Of a stretch of DNA of 64,000 nt, positions 8,514-17,388 are shown one piece after another (within the stretch, counting starts at the first letter, position 1; the number at the start of each line of letters is the position of its first letter). Position numbers and translations under genes: made by a program. The DNA lies in assembly GCF_900100755.1 (NCBI RefSeq), contig NZ_FNCI01000018.1:1-64000 (forward strand), in the 5' to 3' direction. This DNA comes from Onishia taeanensis. Lineage in GTDB: Bacteria; Pseudomonadota; Gammaproteobacteria; Pseudomonadales; Halomonadaceae. Below the pieces are notes generated by a model. The model saw only the letters and a list, made by a program, of their open reading frames with translations. It was not told where the DNA came from and did no database searches.

Positions 8514-9230
8514 ATGAAAACTCACTCCCACCAAGCCCGACCGCATGCGCGCCATGACCGGCGAGCCACTGGCTTCACCGCCGCGCTCTCAACCGTCGCC
8601 TGCCGCGCCCTGGCCGTCGGTCTGCTGGCCCTCATCAGCCTGCCCGCCTTCGCCATGACGCCCGACGTCGAAGAGGCCGTGCACACCCTCCAGCAGCGCT
8701 GGGCCGAGATTCACTATCAGATACCGGAAGACGCCCAGGCCAAGGCCCTCGAGGACCTGGAGCATCAGGCCGATGGCTATCTGTCCCGCTACCCCGAGGC
8801 CGCCGAGCTGTACATCTGGGCCGGCATCGTGCGCTCGACCGAGGCCGGCGCCAAGGGCGGGCTAGGCGCCCTGTCACTGGTCAAGGCCGCGCGAGACGAC
8901 CTGGAAACCGCCATCGACCTGGACCCGGCGGCCCTCGACGGCTCGGCGTATACCAGCCTCGGCGCGCTCTATTATCAGGTGCCGGGCTGGCCGCTGGCCT
9001 TCGGTGACGAGGACAAAGCCGAGTGGCACCTGCAACAGGCGCTGAAGTTCAACCCCGATGGGATCGACAGCCTGTACTTCTGGGGCGACTATCTGCACCA
9101 GCAGGGCCGTAATGCCGAGGCCCGTCAGGCCCTGGAACAGGCCCTCGAGGCACCGCCACGGCCCGGGCGCGAGCTCGCCGATCGCGGGCGCCGCGAGGAG
9201 ATCCAGGCATTGCTCGACCAGCTGCCGTAG
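8514..9230 (+). CDS. Exported TPR-like protein
   Basis: About 238 aa. A long signal segment (about residues 29-46, ending LISLPAFA) is followed by helical repeats of TPR type; the clearest lie near residues 150-215 (YTSLGALYY, ADEA/AEWHLQQALKFNPDG, LYFWGDYLHQQGRNAEARQALEQAL). It resembles the TatT-like TPR proteins found near TRAP transporters, but no transporter is adjacent. It lies 10 bases after the SDR gene, so it is probably the last gene of that operon. A periplasmic scaffold or partner role is inferred. Confidence 0.75.
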   Translation: MKTHSHQARPHARHDRRATGFTAALSTVACRALAVGLLALISLPAFAMTPDVEEAVHTLQQRWAEIHYQIPEDAQAKALEDLEHQADGYLSRYPEAAELYIWAGIVRSTEAGAKGGLGALSLVKAARDDLETAIDLDPAALDGSAYTSLGALYYQVPGWPLAFGDEDKAEWHLQQALKFNPDGIDSLYFWGDYLHQQGRNAEARQALEQALEAPPRPGRELADRGRREEIQALLDQLP

Positions 9231-9258
9231 ACTGAACGCAGAGGCGAGCGGGCATTGA

Positions 9259-9287
9259 GCGCGGCCCTCGAACGACGAGGGCCGCGC
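9259..9287. other. Strong hairpin between the TPR and response-regulator genes
   Basis: A perfect 12-bp GC stem with a 5-base loop. No T run follows on either side, so it may be a processing or attenuating structure rather than a simple terminator. Confidence 0.55.
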
Positions 9288-9345
9288 CGTCGTTGGCGGC
9301 CGGCGTGGACCGCCGCCCCATTCATACGATCTACAGGGAATAGGC

Positions 9346-10035
9346 ATGCGAGTATTGCTGGTCGAGGACGACCCCAGCCTGGCATCGGGCATTCGCCTGG
9401 CGCTCAAGTCCGAACATTACACCGTCGATGTGCTGGGCGATGGCCGCTCGGCCCTGGCCACCCTCAATGACGGCGAACCCTTCGACGTGGTGATCCTCGA
9501 CCTGGGTCTGCCCAAGCTCGACGGCATGAGCCTGCTCAAGCAGCTGCGCGGTCGCGACAATCCGGTGCCGGTATTGGTGCTGACCGCGCGAGACGGCATC
9601 GAGGATCGTATCAACGGCCTGGATGCCGGCGCCGACGACTATCTGATCAAGCCCTTCGAGGTCGCTGAGCTCAAGGCCCGCCTGCGCGCCCTGCTGCGGC
9701 GCAGCCACGGCCAGGTGAACAGCGCCATCGAGGTGCACGGCATCCGCCTCGATGCCGCCGAACACCAGGTCAGCTACCAAGGCGAGCCGGTCAATCTTTC
9801 CCGGCGTGAATTCACCCTGCTGCAGGAATTCTTGAGCCATCCGGGCCGCGTCTTTACCCGCGACACCCTGGCCAGCGTGATCTATGGCTGGGACGAGGAC
9901 GTGGAGAGCAACGCCATCGAAGTTCACGTGCACCACCTGCGCCGCAAGCTATTCCCGGGCCTGATTCGCACCGTGCGCGGCATCGGCTATGTGCTCGACA
10001 AACCGAGTGACAGCGCCAGTGGCAGCACCTCATGA
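9346..10035 (+). CDS. OmpR-family response regulator
   Basis: Receiver domain at residues 1-115 with the acidic pair in LVEDDPS, the phosphoacceptor Asp in VILDLGLP (about residue 51), Thr in VLTARD, and Lys in YLIKPF. A winged-helix DNA-binding domain fills residues 125-222 (LSRREFTLLQEFLSHPG, HVHHLRRKL, IRTVRGIGYVL). It is in the QseB/PmrA-like group. It overlaps the kinase gene (ATGA). It lies directly downstream of the hemolysin/ligase train and may control it, though the hairpin at 9259 separates them. Confidence 0.93.
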   Translation: MRVLLVEDDPSLASGIRLALKSEHYTVDVLGDGRSALATLNDGEPFDVVILDLGLPKLDGMSLLKQLRGRDNPVPVLVLTARDGIEDRINGLDAGADDYLIKPFEVAELKARLRALLRRSHGQVNSAIEVHGIRLDAAEHQVSYQGEPVNLSRREFTLLQEFLSHPGRVFTRDTLASVIYGWDEDVESNAIEVHVHHLRRKLFPGLIRTVRGIGYVLDKPSDSASGSTS

Positions 10036-11540
10036 CCTCGATTCGACGCCGCACCCTCGGCCTGGTGCTGTTGATGTTCGCGATCAGCATGCTGGTCATC
10101 GGCATCACCAGCTACCGGGATGCTACCCACGAGGTCGAGGAGCTCTTCGATGCCCGCCTGGCGCAGAACGCCCGGCTGATCCAGGGATTGATGCAGGCAC
10201 CGCTGGTCCAGGAACAGCGCGCCGGCCTGCTCGAGAGCCTGGACCGCGCCCTGGCGCGCGCCGACAATGCCGACATGAACGTGGCCGGACACCGCTACGA
10301 GAGCAAGCTGGTGTTCCAGGTGTGGCAACAGGACCAGCTGCTGCTGCGCTCGGCGCGGGCCCCCCAGTCGCCCCTGGAAATCGATCGCGACGGCTACGAG
10401 AGCGCCAGGATCGGCAACTACGAGTGGCGTATCTTCGCCCTCACCGCGCCCGACGACTCCACCTCACCGGGGCTTCGCGTCGTGGTGGCGGAACGTGAGG
10501 ACGTGCGCGGCGAACTGGTGACCCTGATCGCCCTGCGCACCCTGATCCCCGACCTGGTTGGCCTGCCGATTCTCGCCCTGCTGCTATGGTGGGCGATCGG
10601 CTGGGGGCTGAAACCGCTATCGCGGATGGCGCAGCAGATTCGAGAGCGCGACCCGCACAACCTGCAGCCGCTGATGCTGGCCCCCCTGCCCCAGGAGCTA
10701 GCCACCATCACCGGCGCACTGAACCGGCTGCTCGATCAGATTCGCGGTCTGCGCACCCGCGAGAAGCGCTTCATCGCCGATGCCGCCCATGAGCTGCGCA
10801 CGCCGCTTGCGGTGCTTGGCCTGCATGCTCAGAACGCTCGCGACAGCACTCAACCCAAGGACCGCCGTGAGTCGCTGGACCAGCTGCAGGCCGGCGTCGA
10901 GCGAGCGACTCGGCTGGTCTCACAGCTGTTGACGCTGGCCAGGCTCGATCCCGACCAGGACGCCGATCATCCACGCCAGCGGATCGATATGCTCAGTGAG
11001 ACCCGCGAAGCCCTGGCCAAGCTATCGCCGCTGGCTGGCGAAGCGTCGCTGGAACTGCAGCTCGACGCCGACGAGAACGAAGACTGGCGACTCACCACCG
11101 AGCCCGGCTGCATCGACACCCTGGTGCAGAACCTGGTCGGCAACGCCCTGCATCATTCCCCGGCGGGCTCGACGGTGCGCGTCACGCTGAGCGTCGAGCC
11201 CAGCACCGCCTCGCCTGCCGACCCCGACGCCAGCCATCGCACTACCCCAAAAGCGGAGAACGGCACGGCTAAAGGCATTAACCGACGCCATTCATACCCG
11301 CACTTCACGCTGATCGTCGACGACCAAGGCCCGGGCATCCCCGCCGCCGAGCGCCGCAAGGTCATCGAACGCTTCCATCGCGCCGGCCCGGGCGCGGGAG
11401 CGGGGCTGGGGCTCTCCATCGTCGACCGCCTGGTACAGCGTCATGGCGGTGAACTGTCGCTTGAGAGCGCTCCCCAGGGTGGGCTTCGGGTTAGGGTCGT
11501 GCTGCCCCAGGAGGCCACTCAGCCCAGGCCGCCTCACTGA
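10032..11540 (+). CDS. Sensor histidine kinase
   Basis: Membrane sensor of about 502 aa. TM1 is near residues 10-27, a periplasmic region runs to about 165, and TM2 follows near 170-195 before a HAMP-like linker. The H-box is FIADAAHELRTPL. The N-box is NLVGNALHHSP, G1 is DDQGPGIP and G2 is GAGLGLSIV. A Ser/Pro/Asp-rich stretch between the N and G1 boxes is an insertion compared with short QseC-type kinases. It is partner to the overlapping response-regulator gene. The signal is not evident. Confidence 0.92.
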   Translation: MTSIRRRTLGLVLLMFAISMLVIGITSYRDATHEVEELFDARLAQNARLIQGLMQAPLVQEQRAGLLESLDRALARADNADMNVAGHRYESKLVFQVWQQDQLLLRSARAPQSPLEIDRDGYESARIGNYEWRIFALTAPDDSTSPGLRVVVAEREDVRGELVTLIALRTLIPDLVGLPILALLLWWAIGWGLKPLSRMAQQIRERDPHNLQPLMLAPLPQELATITGALNRLLDQIRGLRTREKRFIADAAHELRTPLAVLGLHAQNARDSTQPKDRRESLDQLQAGVERATRLVSQLLTLARLDPDQDADHPRQRIDMLSETREALAKLSPLAGEASLELQLDADENEDWRLTTEPGCIDTLVQNLVGNALHHSPAGSTVRVTLSVEPSTASPADPDASHRTTPKAENGTAKGINRRHSYPHFTLIVDDQGPGIPAAERRKVIERFHRAGPGAGAGLGLSIVDRLVQRHGGELSLESAPQGGLRVRVVLPQEATQPRPPH

Positions 11541-11565
11541 GCGAGGCCGACCAAGAAGAACGCAA

Positions 11566-11600
11566 AAGCCCCCGCCGTGTTCAACACGACGGGGGCTTTG
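11566..11600. terminator. Terminator between the kinase gene and the convergent D,D-carboxypeptidase gene
   Basis: Stem GCCCCCG-CGTGTT with its complementary arm around a short loop, flanked by AAA and TTT. It could serve both strands. Confidence 0.75.
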
Positions 11601-11662
11601 CGTTGCGCGGAGAATGATCGCTTCGTGCAGCGCCTTAAAGGCGAGCCGGCTCGGTGGCCGGG

Positions 11663-12766
11663 CTAGCGGGCCGCGTTCTGGACGGTATTGCGTAATCCCC
11701 AGGCACTGCCGCCATCCCCCTGGGCGTTACGCTCCAGCAGCGCCCGGATCGGATCGGCTGAGTTGGACGCCAGACGAACGGCCGGCTTGGCCTCAACCGA
11801 AGCCAGCAGCGCCGGCATGTTGGCCCGGCTCGGGTCGACGGCAAGCGGCGGCAGCGAGGCGATGGGGCCGGAAATATCGGTATCCGCCAGCCAGTCGGTA
11901 CGCTCGCGCAGGCCCATGCGCGCGAAGCCGCGATCGAGCAGGTCTGCCATGTGCTCATCCCGCGAGCGTGAGGTGAAGCCACCCATCACCACGGCAATCA
12001 GGCGCCGATCGTCACGCACGGCCGAGGTCGCCACATTGAACCCGGAGGCGCGGATGAAGCCCGTCTTGAGGCCGTCGGCGCCAGGATAGTTGCTCAGCAG
12101 CCGATTGTGGCCGCGCTGAAGCTTGCCGCGGAAGACGAACTCGGTGCGCGAGAATTCGCCGTAGTATTCGGGGAAGTCCCGCATCAGGGCAACGGCCAGG
12201 GTGGCCATATCTCGCGCGGTCGTTACCTGGGCATCATCAGGCAGCCCCGAGGCGTTGCTAAAATGCGTCGAGCCCATGCCCATCCTGCGCGCTCGAACGG
12301 TCATGAGCTGGGCGAAGGCCGTTTCGCTGCCGCCCAGCGCCTCGGCCACGACCACCGCCACGTCATTGGCCGAGCGCACCACCAGGGCAGGAATGGCATC
12401 GCCCACCCGGATGCTGTCACCGGCCTGCAGCCACAGCTTCGAGGCCGGCATCGAGGCCGCATGGGTGGAGACCGGCAGGGCGTCATCCATCCCCAGCCGC
12501 CCTTGCTCGATGGCCTCGAACAGCAGGTAGAGCGTCATCATTTTGGTCAGTGAGGCCGGGTAGCGGCGCGCCTCGGCGTTTTCGGCATAGACCACATCAC
12601 CGCTCGCCGCATCGGCAACGAGCCCCGCATAGCGAGGGTTATCGGCCTGGGCCGCGCCCCCGATCAGCATCAGCCACAGCCCCATACAGACAGCCACCAT
12701 GAGTGGTGCCATTGCGCGCGCCGGCCGCAACCGGGTGGCGGGCAGCCTTGTTGTTATATCCCGCAT
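11663..12766 (-). CDS. Serine-type D-Ala-D-Ala carboxypeptidase/endopeptidase (PBP7/DacA class)
   Basis: Penicillin-binding protein acting on peptidoglycan cross-links in the periplasm. A signal segment at about residues 20-42 ends GGAAQA. The active-site SxxK is SLTK (about residue 72), SxN is in RSANDVAVV, and the KTG triad is KTGFI. At 367 aa it is between PBP7 and DacC in length. The ATG has AGGGGAAA upstream. C-terminal to the KTG there is a variable, Ala/Ser-rich region of about 90 residues. Adjacent genes run away or toward it, so it is monocistronic. Confidence 0.9.
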   Translation of the reverse strand: MRDITTRLPATRLRPARAMAPLMVAVCMGLWLMLIGGAAQADNPRYAGLVADAASGDVVYAENAEARRYPASLTKMMTLYLLFEAIEQGRLGMDDALPVSTHAASMPASKLWLQAGDSIRVGDAIPALVVRSANDVAVVVAEALGGSETAFAQLMTVRARRMGMGSTHFSNASGLPDDAQVTTARDMATLAVALMRDFPEYYGEFSRTEFVFRGKLQRGHNRLLSNYPGADGLKTGFIRASGFNVATSAVRDDRRLIAVVMGGFTSRSRDEHMADLLDRGFARMGLRERTDWLADTDISGPIASLPPLAVDPSRANMPALLASVEAKPAVRLASNSADPIRALLERNAQGDGGSAWGLRNTVQNAAR

Positions 12767-12929
12767 TGTCGTTTTCCCCTGAGTTCCCTGCAGTTACCAA
12801 CATGTTCTCGCTACTAGTCTCAGTATGCCGATCATGGTCGGCCTGTCCACTGTCGCGAGCCCCTTCTTGCCAGCTCATGGCAAGCATCGATAGCCATGAG
12901 CTATGAAAAGAATAACCTCAACTGTTTTT

Positions 12930-12948
12930 ATAAATGAGAATCACTCTC
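12930..12948. promoter_or_regulatory. Possible Fur box upstream of the DUF2061 gene
   Basis: ATAAATGAGAATCACTCTC matches the 19-bp Fur consensus GATAATGATAATCATTATC at 13 positions by eye, with the TGANAATCA core intact. It lies about 48 bases before the small membrane-protein gene, in a locally A+T-rich stretch. Confidence 0.5.
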
Positions 12949-12995
12949 CTATATTGTTGCTAACGCTTGCGAGAGCACTCTAGGGAGTCACCGAC

Positions 12996-13196
12996 ATGAT
13001 CAAGACCGCTACCTTCGCTGTCGTCCACTTTTCCGTGGCCTTCACGGTGACTTATCTGATGACCGGTAGCTGGGTACTGGGTGGCGTCATCGCCCTGACC
13101 GAACCTGCGGTTAACACCGTGGCCTATTTCTTTCATGAAAAGACCTGGGAATGGGTCAAACGCCGGCAGGCCCTTGCCGCGGGCCAGTCCGCTTAG
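12996..13196 (+). CDS. DUF2061 small membrane protein
   Basis: A 66-aa inner-membrane protein with two hydrophobic segments (residues 5-20 and 24-43) and the family's pattern TxxVVHFxVAFTVTYxMTGSW, ALxEPxVNTVAYFxHEKxWEW. The function of DUF2061 proteins is unknown. A GGGAG ribosome-binding site lies about 8 bases before the ATG. The Fur-like site upstream suggests iron-linked expression, which is inference. Confidence 0.85.
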   Translation: MIKTATFAVVHFSVAFTVTYLMTGSWVLGGVIALTEPAVNTVAYFFHEKTWEWVKRRQALAAGQSA

Positions 13197-13216
13197 GCAC
13201 GGCGTTATACAACCAA

Positions 13217-13240
13217 AACGACCGCCCGAGGGCGGTCGTT
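13217..13240 (-). terminator. Terminator for the chemoreceptor gene (minus strand)
   Basis: A 10-11-bp stem (AACGACCGCCC and complement) with a 3-base loop. On the minus strand it is followed by TTTTGGTT. On the plus strand it also follows the DUF2061 gene, without a T run. Confidence 0.7.
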
Positions 13241-13266
13241 GGGTCATGCACCAAGCGGCAAGCGTA

Positions 13267-15006
13267 TTAGAACTCTTCCCACTCGGTCTCACGCTGCTGC
13301 GCGCGATTATCGGCACTCGGCAAGCGGTGCGAGGCTTCCCGTTGCGGGCTTGGCCGGCTTGACGGGCTGGCGGCCGCCGGCAGGGCACGATCCGACGCTT
13401 GGCGAGCCGTCTGCTGCGCTACATCGCCAAGCTGGAAGGTTGCCATCAGCTCCATCAGTTGCTGCGCGCGCTGCCTGAGGTTGTTGGACGAGGAGGCGCT
13501 CTCCTGGACCAGCGTGGCGTTCTGCTGGGTCACCTGATCCATCTGGGTCACGGCTTCACCCGCCTGCTGCACCCCATCGCTCTGCTCGGCGGTAGCACTG
13601 CTGATTTCCTCCATCAGGTCGGTGACCCGCTTGACGGAAGTCACGATCTCCTCGGTGGTCTTGCCCGCCTTGGAGGCCAACTCGGTGCCCTCAACGACAC
13701 GCTCGCGGTTGGCGGTGATCAGCGTATTGATCTCCTTGGCTGCCGCCGCTGAGCGGCTGGCCAATTCGCGCACTTCCTGGGCCACCACGGCGAAACCACG
13801 GCCGTGCTCGCCGGCACGTGCTGCCTCAACGGAGGCGTTGAGCGCCAGGATGTTGGTCTGGAAGGCGATGCCATCGATCATCGAAATGATGTCGGCCACT
13901 TCATTGGAGCTGCCGTCGATATCGCGCATGGTCTGGACGACCCTGGCGACGACGTCACCACCGTCCTCGGCAATCTTCGAGGCGTTGGCCGCCTGCTTGC
14001 GCGCTTCCACGGCGTTATCGGCGTTCTGCTTGACCGTGCTGCCAAGCTCTTCCATGGCCGAGGCGGTCTCGGCCAGGGAGCTGGCCTGCTGCTCGGTGCG
14101 GGCCGACAGTTCGTTGTTGCCTTCGGCGATCTGCTCGCTGTTCGAGGCTACCGACTCGGCAGACTGTCGCACCTCCATGACGGTCTTCTGCAGCTGTTTC
14201 GCCATATTGGCCTGGGCCGCCATGATGCTGTGGCGATACTGAGGCTTGAGGTTCACCTTGCGCGTCAGGTCACCTTTACCCACGGCTTCGGCAAAGGCCT
14301 TGACCTCATAGGGCTCGGCGCCGAACTCACGCAGCAGCAGGCTGGTCAGTAGCGTGGCCACCAGGCCGCCGATCAGCAAGGCACCTAAGCACAGCACCAG
14401 CATGGTGATCTGAAAATTCTCGGCGATGTTACGAGCAAAGCCGGTCTCTGCCTCGTTGAGCTGCTCCTGAAGGGTGATAAACGAATTGATGGTGTTGAGC
14501 CAGGTGGTAAATGCCGGCGCCGCCTCGTCCATCAGCAGGCGTTCGGCGGCATCGGTTTGGCCGGACTCACGAAGATCGATCACCTTGTCGATCAGCGGCA
14601 TGGCCTTGGCTTCGATCGCCTCGATATCAGCCAGGTCGCTGCGCTCCTCGGCGGTGATGTCATCCCGCGAGGCGAATATCTCCTGCATCCCGGCGCTGGC
14701 CTCGCTGTAGTCTTGCTCGAGGCGCCGTATATCGGCGATCACCGGTTCAAGCTTGGCATCGTCACCGATCAGTACCACGTCGCGCAGGGCAACGGAGCGG
14801 TCGTGGACGCTGCCCCGGTAGTCAACCGCGTACTGCTGTTTGACGCTGTTGACGTCGTTGATGATCTTCATGCTGTGATCAATCAGGTTGACCTCACGAA
14901 TGCCTTCGGCAGTCAGGATGACGATCAACAAGAGGACGCTGGCAAAGCCGGCCGTCATACGGGAACGAATCGTCGTTCCCCGGAGCCATGAAAAAAGGGT
15001 TTTCAC
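13267..15006 (-). CDS. Methyl-accepting chemotaxis protein
   Basis: Transmembrane chemoreceptor. TM1 lies at about residues 17-35, a four-helix-bundle ligand domain runs to about 190, TM2 is at about 192-218, then HAMP and a long coiled-coil signalling domain with the conserved hairpin tip (SMIDGIAFQTNILALNA). The C-terminus ends EWEEF, which resembles the NWETF tether used by CheR/CheB. The start is taken as the GTG at 15006 with AGGA about 8 bases upstream; the frame stays open to 15120, but those extra residues look unlike a receptor. The ligand is unknown. No che genes are adjacent. Confidence 0.9.
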   Translation of the reverse strand: MKTLFSWLRGTTIRSRMTAGFASVLLLIVILTAEGIREVNLIDHSMKIINDVNSVKQQYAVDYRGSVHDRSVALRDVVLIGDDAKLEPVIADIRRLEQDYSEASAGMQEIFASRDDITAEERSDLADIEAIEAKAMPLIDKVIDLRESGQTDAAERLLMDEAAPAFTTWLNTINSFITLQEQLNEAETGFARNIAENFQITMLVLCLGALLIGGLVATLLTSLLLREFGAEPYEVKAFAEAVGKGDLTRKVNLKPQYRHSIMAAQANMAKQLQKTVMEVRQSAESVASNSEQIAEGNNELSARTEQQASSLAETASAMEELGSTVKQNADNAVEARKQAANASKIAEDGGDVVARVVQTMRDIDGSSNEVADIISMIDGIAFQTNILALNASVEAARAGEHGRGFAVVAQEVRELASRSAAAAKEINTLITANRERVVEGTELASKAGKTTEEIVTSVKRVTDLMEEISSATAEQSDGVQQAGEAVTQMDQVTQQNATLVQESASSSNNLRQRAQQLMELMATFQLGDVAQQTARQASDRALPAAASPSSRPSPQREASHRLPSADNRAQQRETEWEEF

Positions 15007-15344
15007 AGTGCTGTTCCTATTCTGGTACATCGAAGAGAGCGCATGCACCGTGGACTTCCTTCGCCCAGTCGCAAGGCAATTTGTACAAATGCTAATTAAT
15101 ATACAATTTTTGTACAACAATAATTTCTGATGATTACCTTGCGCACGATGCAGTAACGGGCAACAAGCAGGACATCGGCTGAAGCGACGCCGGCTTTAAC
15201 CTTCTCTGGGCTTTTTTTGCCAAGGGCTAGCGGCTTTCTGCGCCATGCTTCTCATTCTCAGCATTAGTGGGCTGCCGCCCTGCACGGCGATATCGTATGC
15301 TTGGCCGCACGATCAACCGCAGATGAGTCGGACTGGAGACGGGA
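15007..15344. other. Intergenic region between the chemoreceptor and an exported protein gene
   Basis: A 338-base divergent intergenic region. The part near 15070-15130 is A+T-rich and holds paired TTGTACAA palindromes (listed separately). No gene is supported in the rest. Confidence 0.6.
15081..15117. promoter_or_regulatory. Paired TTGTACAA palindromes upstream of the chemoreceptor gene
   Basis: Two identical 8-bp palindromes at 15081-15088 and 15110-15117, 29 bases apart centre to centre, enclose an A+T-rich segment. This layout fits a regulator-binding region. The regulator is not identified. Confidence 0.45.
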
Positions 15345-15947
15345 ATGACCGAAAGGATGCGCGCCACGCAGGCCCTGATGACACGAACCCTGGCACTGGT
15401 GGCGCTTACGGCTGGGCTTTCAACACCGGCCGTAGCACTGATGTACAACCAGCAAGGTATCGAGGCCGCAGGCCACTGGGAGTCGATGACGCTGGTGCTT
15501 GGCGAGGAGCGCACCTACCGGGCCAGCAACAGCTACGACATGCCGGGCACGGCCTTTTCCGTCGATTTCGCGCCGCCCGAGTGTCGGCCGCGGCTGGAAC
15601 TGAGGGTCGACATGGGCGAAGTGGCAAGCCGCGACGAGACCGTCGACGCCGATGCCGCCCTGCGCGTCGACCGCTTCACCGCCCATGCCGGGCCGGCGAC
15701 GCTTGCCAAGGAGCGCGGCGATAATGGCGCCTACGTCAGCTTCACCAATGCCGCCCCCTATCGGTTACTGCACGAACTGAACGTGGGTGACACCCTGCGC
15801 CTTCAGATCGAGAACGGCAGCGAACCCTGGTACCTGGCCTTCCAGCTACCCGGGGCGGCCATCGCCCTCGACCGAGCGGCACGGCAGTGCCATGAGGCCG
15901 CTACGCCAGACGACGACGCCGAGCAACCGCCCAGCGCCTACTTTTGA
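15345..15947 (+). CDS. Exported protein of unknown function
   Basis: A 200-aa protein. Residues 1-31 form a signal peptide (Arg near the start, hydrophobic TLALVALTAGL, cleavage likely after VALA-type residues). The mature part is predicted to be mostly beta strand and has two cysteines (ECRP and QCHE), which could form a disulfide in the periplasm. The C-terminal tail is acidic and Pro-rich. I do not recognise a family. It stands alone between divergent and convergent neighbours. Confidence 0.65.
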   Translation: MTERMRATQALMTRTLALVALTAGLSTPAVALMYNQQGIEAAGHWESMTLVLGEERTYRASNSYDMPGTAFSVDFAPPECRPRLELRVDMGEVASRDETVDADAALRVDRFTAHAGPATLAKERGDNGAYVSFTNAAPYRLLHELNVGDTLRLQIENGSEPWYLAFQLPGAAIALDRAARQCHEAATPDDDAEQPPSAYF

Positions 15948-15984
15948 ATGGGGAATGGAGGGGGAATAAGCGACGAGCCGTCGG

Positions 15985-16602
15985 CTAGGTAAGGATCACC
16001 AGGCGGTTGGGTAGCTCGTTGCGCGTGTGGGTAGCGGGCAGCTCGCGCTTGAGGTGCTTGCCGCATGCCTCGATGCATTCCACGAACCCCCGTGCCGTCT
16101 GCCCCTGGCGGACGTGGGACGTGAAGTCGGCGACGATATCTTGCCAAGTGTCGTCGCCGAGGCGCTCGGCAATGCCGCGGTCGACCAGAATTTCCACGTA
16201 GCGCTCGGCTTCAGAGACGAAAATCAGCATCCCGGTGCCCGCCTCGGTGTGGTGCAGGTTCTGCTCGAGGAACTGGCGGCGGGCCAGGTTCGCCGCGCGC
16301 CAGTGACGTACCGCACGGGGAATCAGCCGTGTGGTGACGGCGGGTATCCGACATACCAGAGCCGCCACCACGAAGGTGGCCCACTGGACCAGCAGTAGCG
16401 TGGTGGCATCCCACCAGCCGGGGAAATAATTGATCGCGCCGGGGACCACCAGCGCCAGAATGCCGGCCCATAGCAGGGGGATATAGGCGTAATCATCGGC
16501 CTGGGCGGCCAGCACGGTGACCACTTCGGCATCGGTCTCCTGCTCGATTCGCTGAATCGTCTCAGCCACCTTTTGCTGCTCGCTGTCGCTCAATAACGCC
16601 AT
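15985..16602 (-). CDS. TPM-domain membrane protein
   Basis: A TPM domain (the YgcG/DUF477 fold) split by membrane segments. The N-terminus has the TPM opening ETIQRIEQETDAEVVTVLA, two hydrophobic segments lie near residues 40-85, and the second TPM half has MLIFVSEAERYVEILVDRGIAERL. The family's biochemical role is not settled. It is the last gene of the lemA - ygcG-like - TPM operon, 27 bases after its neighbour. Confidence 0.8.
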   Translation of the reverse strand: MALLSDSEQQKVAETIQRIEQETDAEVVTVLAAQADDYAYIPLLWAGILALVVPGAINYFPGWWDATTLLLVQWATFVVAALVCRIPAVTTRLIPRAVRHWRAANLARRQFLEQNLHHTEAGTGMLIFVSEAERYVEILVDRGIAERLGDDTWQDIVADFTSHVRQGQTARGFVECIEACGKHLKRELPATHTRNELPNRLVILT

Positions 16603-16629
16603 GGGGTATCTGTACTCGCTTGAAAGGGT

Positions 16630-17388
16630 TTACCAGCCACCGGAGGCGCCACCGCCCCCGAAACCGCCACCACCGCCGCTGAAGCCTCCGCCTCCGCCGA
16701 GACCGCCGCCACCACCGTGGCCACCTCGGCCTCCCAGTGCGGCCCCCAGCAGCAGACCGCCCAGAATGCCGCGACGACCACGACCACCGCGACCACCACC
16801 CAGGAAGCCGGTGACAGCGAGCAGCAGCAGGAAGAACAGGATCGACTTGGGGCCGTCCGGCCCTTGCTTTTCAGATCCAGGCTGCGCGCTAGTGGTGGCG
16901 AGCGGGTCGCCCCCCAGCACCTGGATCATCGCCTGGGTGCCTTCGAGGATGCCGCGGCCGAATTCCCCCTGGCGGAAGGCCGGGGTGATCACCTGGTTGA
17001 TGATCACCGAGGACTGCGCATCGGTCAGGCGCCCTTCGAGGCCATAGCCCACCTCGATGCGCACTTTGCGCTCATCACGGGCCACGATCAGCAGCGCGCC
17101 GTTGTCCTCGCCCTTCTGGCCGATCCCCCAATGACGCCCCAGCTGATAGCCGTATTGCTCGATGGTCTCCCCTTGAAGGTTGGGCAGCGTGACCACCACC
17201 ACCTGCTCGGTGGTGGCCTGCTCATGCGCCGCCAGCATCTTGGTCAGACGCGTTTCGTCAGCGGCATCCAGCATCTCGGCCTGGTCGACGACACGACCGC
17301 TGAGCGCCGGGAATTCAGGCTGCTGTGCCTGAGCGCCAAGCGCCACCAGCAGCAACAGGACGACGGGGAGTTGCCGAAACAGCCGCAT
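16630..17388 (-). CDS. YgcG-family TPM-domain protein with Gly-rich tail
   Basis: A 252-aa membrane-anchored exported protein. A signal peptide (residues 1-21, ending ALGAQA) precedes the TPM domain at about 25-160 (GRVVDQAEMLD, QVVVVTLPNL, DNGALLIVARDERKVRIEVGYGLEG). A hydrophobic segment follows near 180-195, then a tail of almost pure Gly with Ala, Ser and Phe. Gly-rich tails are typical of the family. Its start shares one base with the lemA stop, so the two are coupled. LemA and TPM proteins are often encoded together. Confidence 0.87.
   Translation of the reverse strand: MRLFRQLPVVLLLLVALGAQAQQPEFPALSGRVVDQAEMLDAADETRLTKMLAAHEQATTEQVVVVTLPNLQGETIEQYGYQLGRHWGIGQKGEDNGALLIVARDERKVRIEVGYGLEGRLTDAQSSVIINQVITPAFRQGEFGRGILEGTQAMIQVLGGDPLATTSAQPGSEKQGPDGPKSILFFLLLLAVTGFLGGGRGGRGRRGILGGLLLGAALGGRGGHGGGGGLGGGGGFSGGGGGFGGGGASGGW

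Noticed and set aside
9259-9287. Classical Rho-independent terminator before the response-regulator gene
   Set aside because: The stem is strong, but no T tract follows, so it is reported only as a hairpin.
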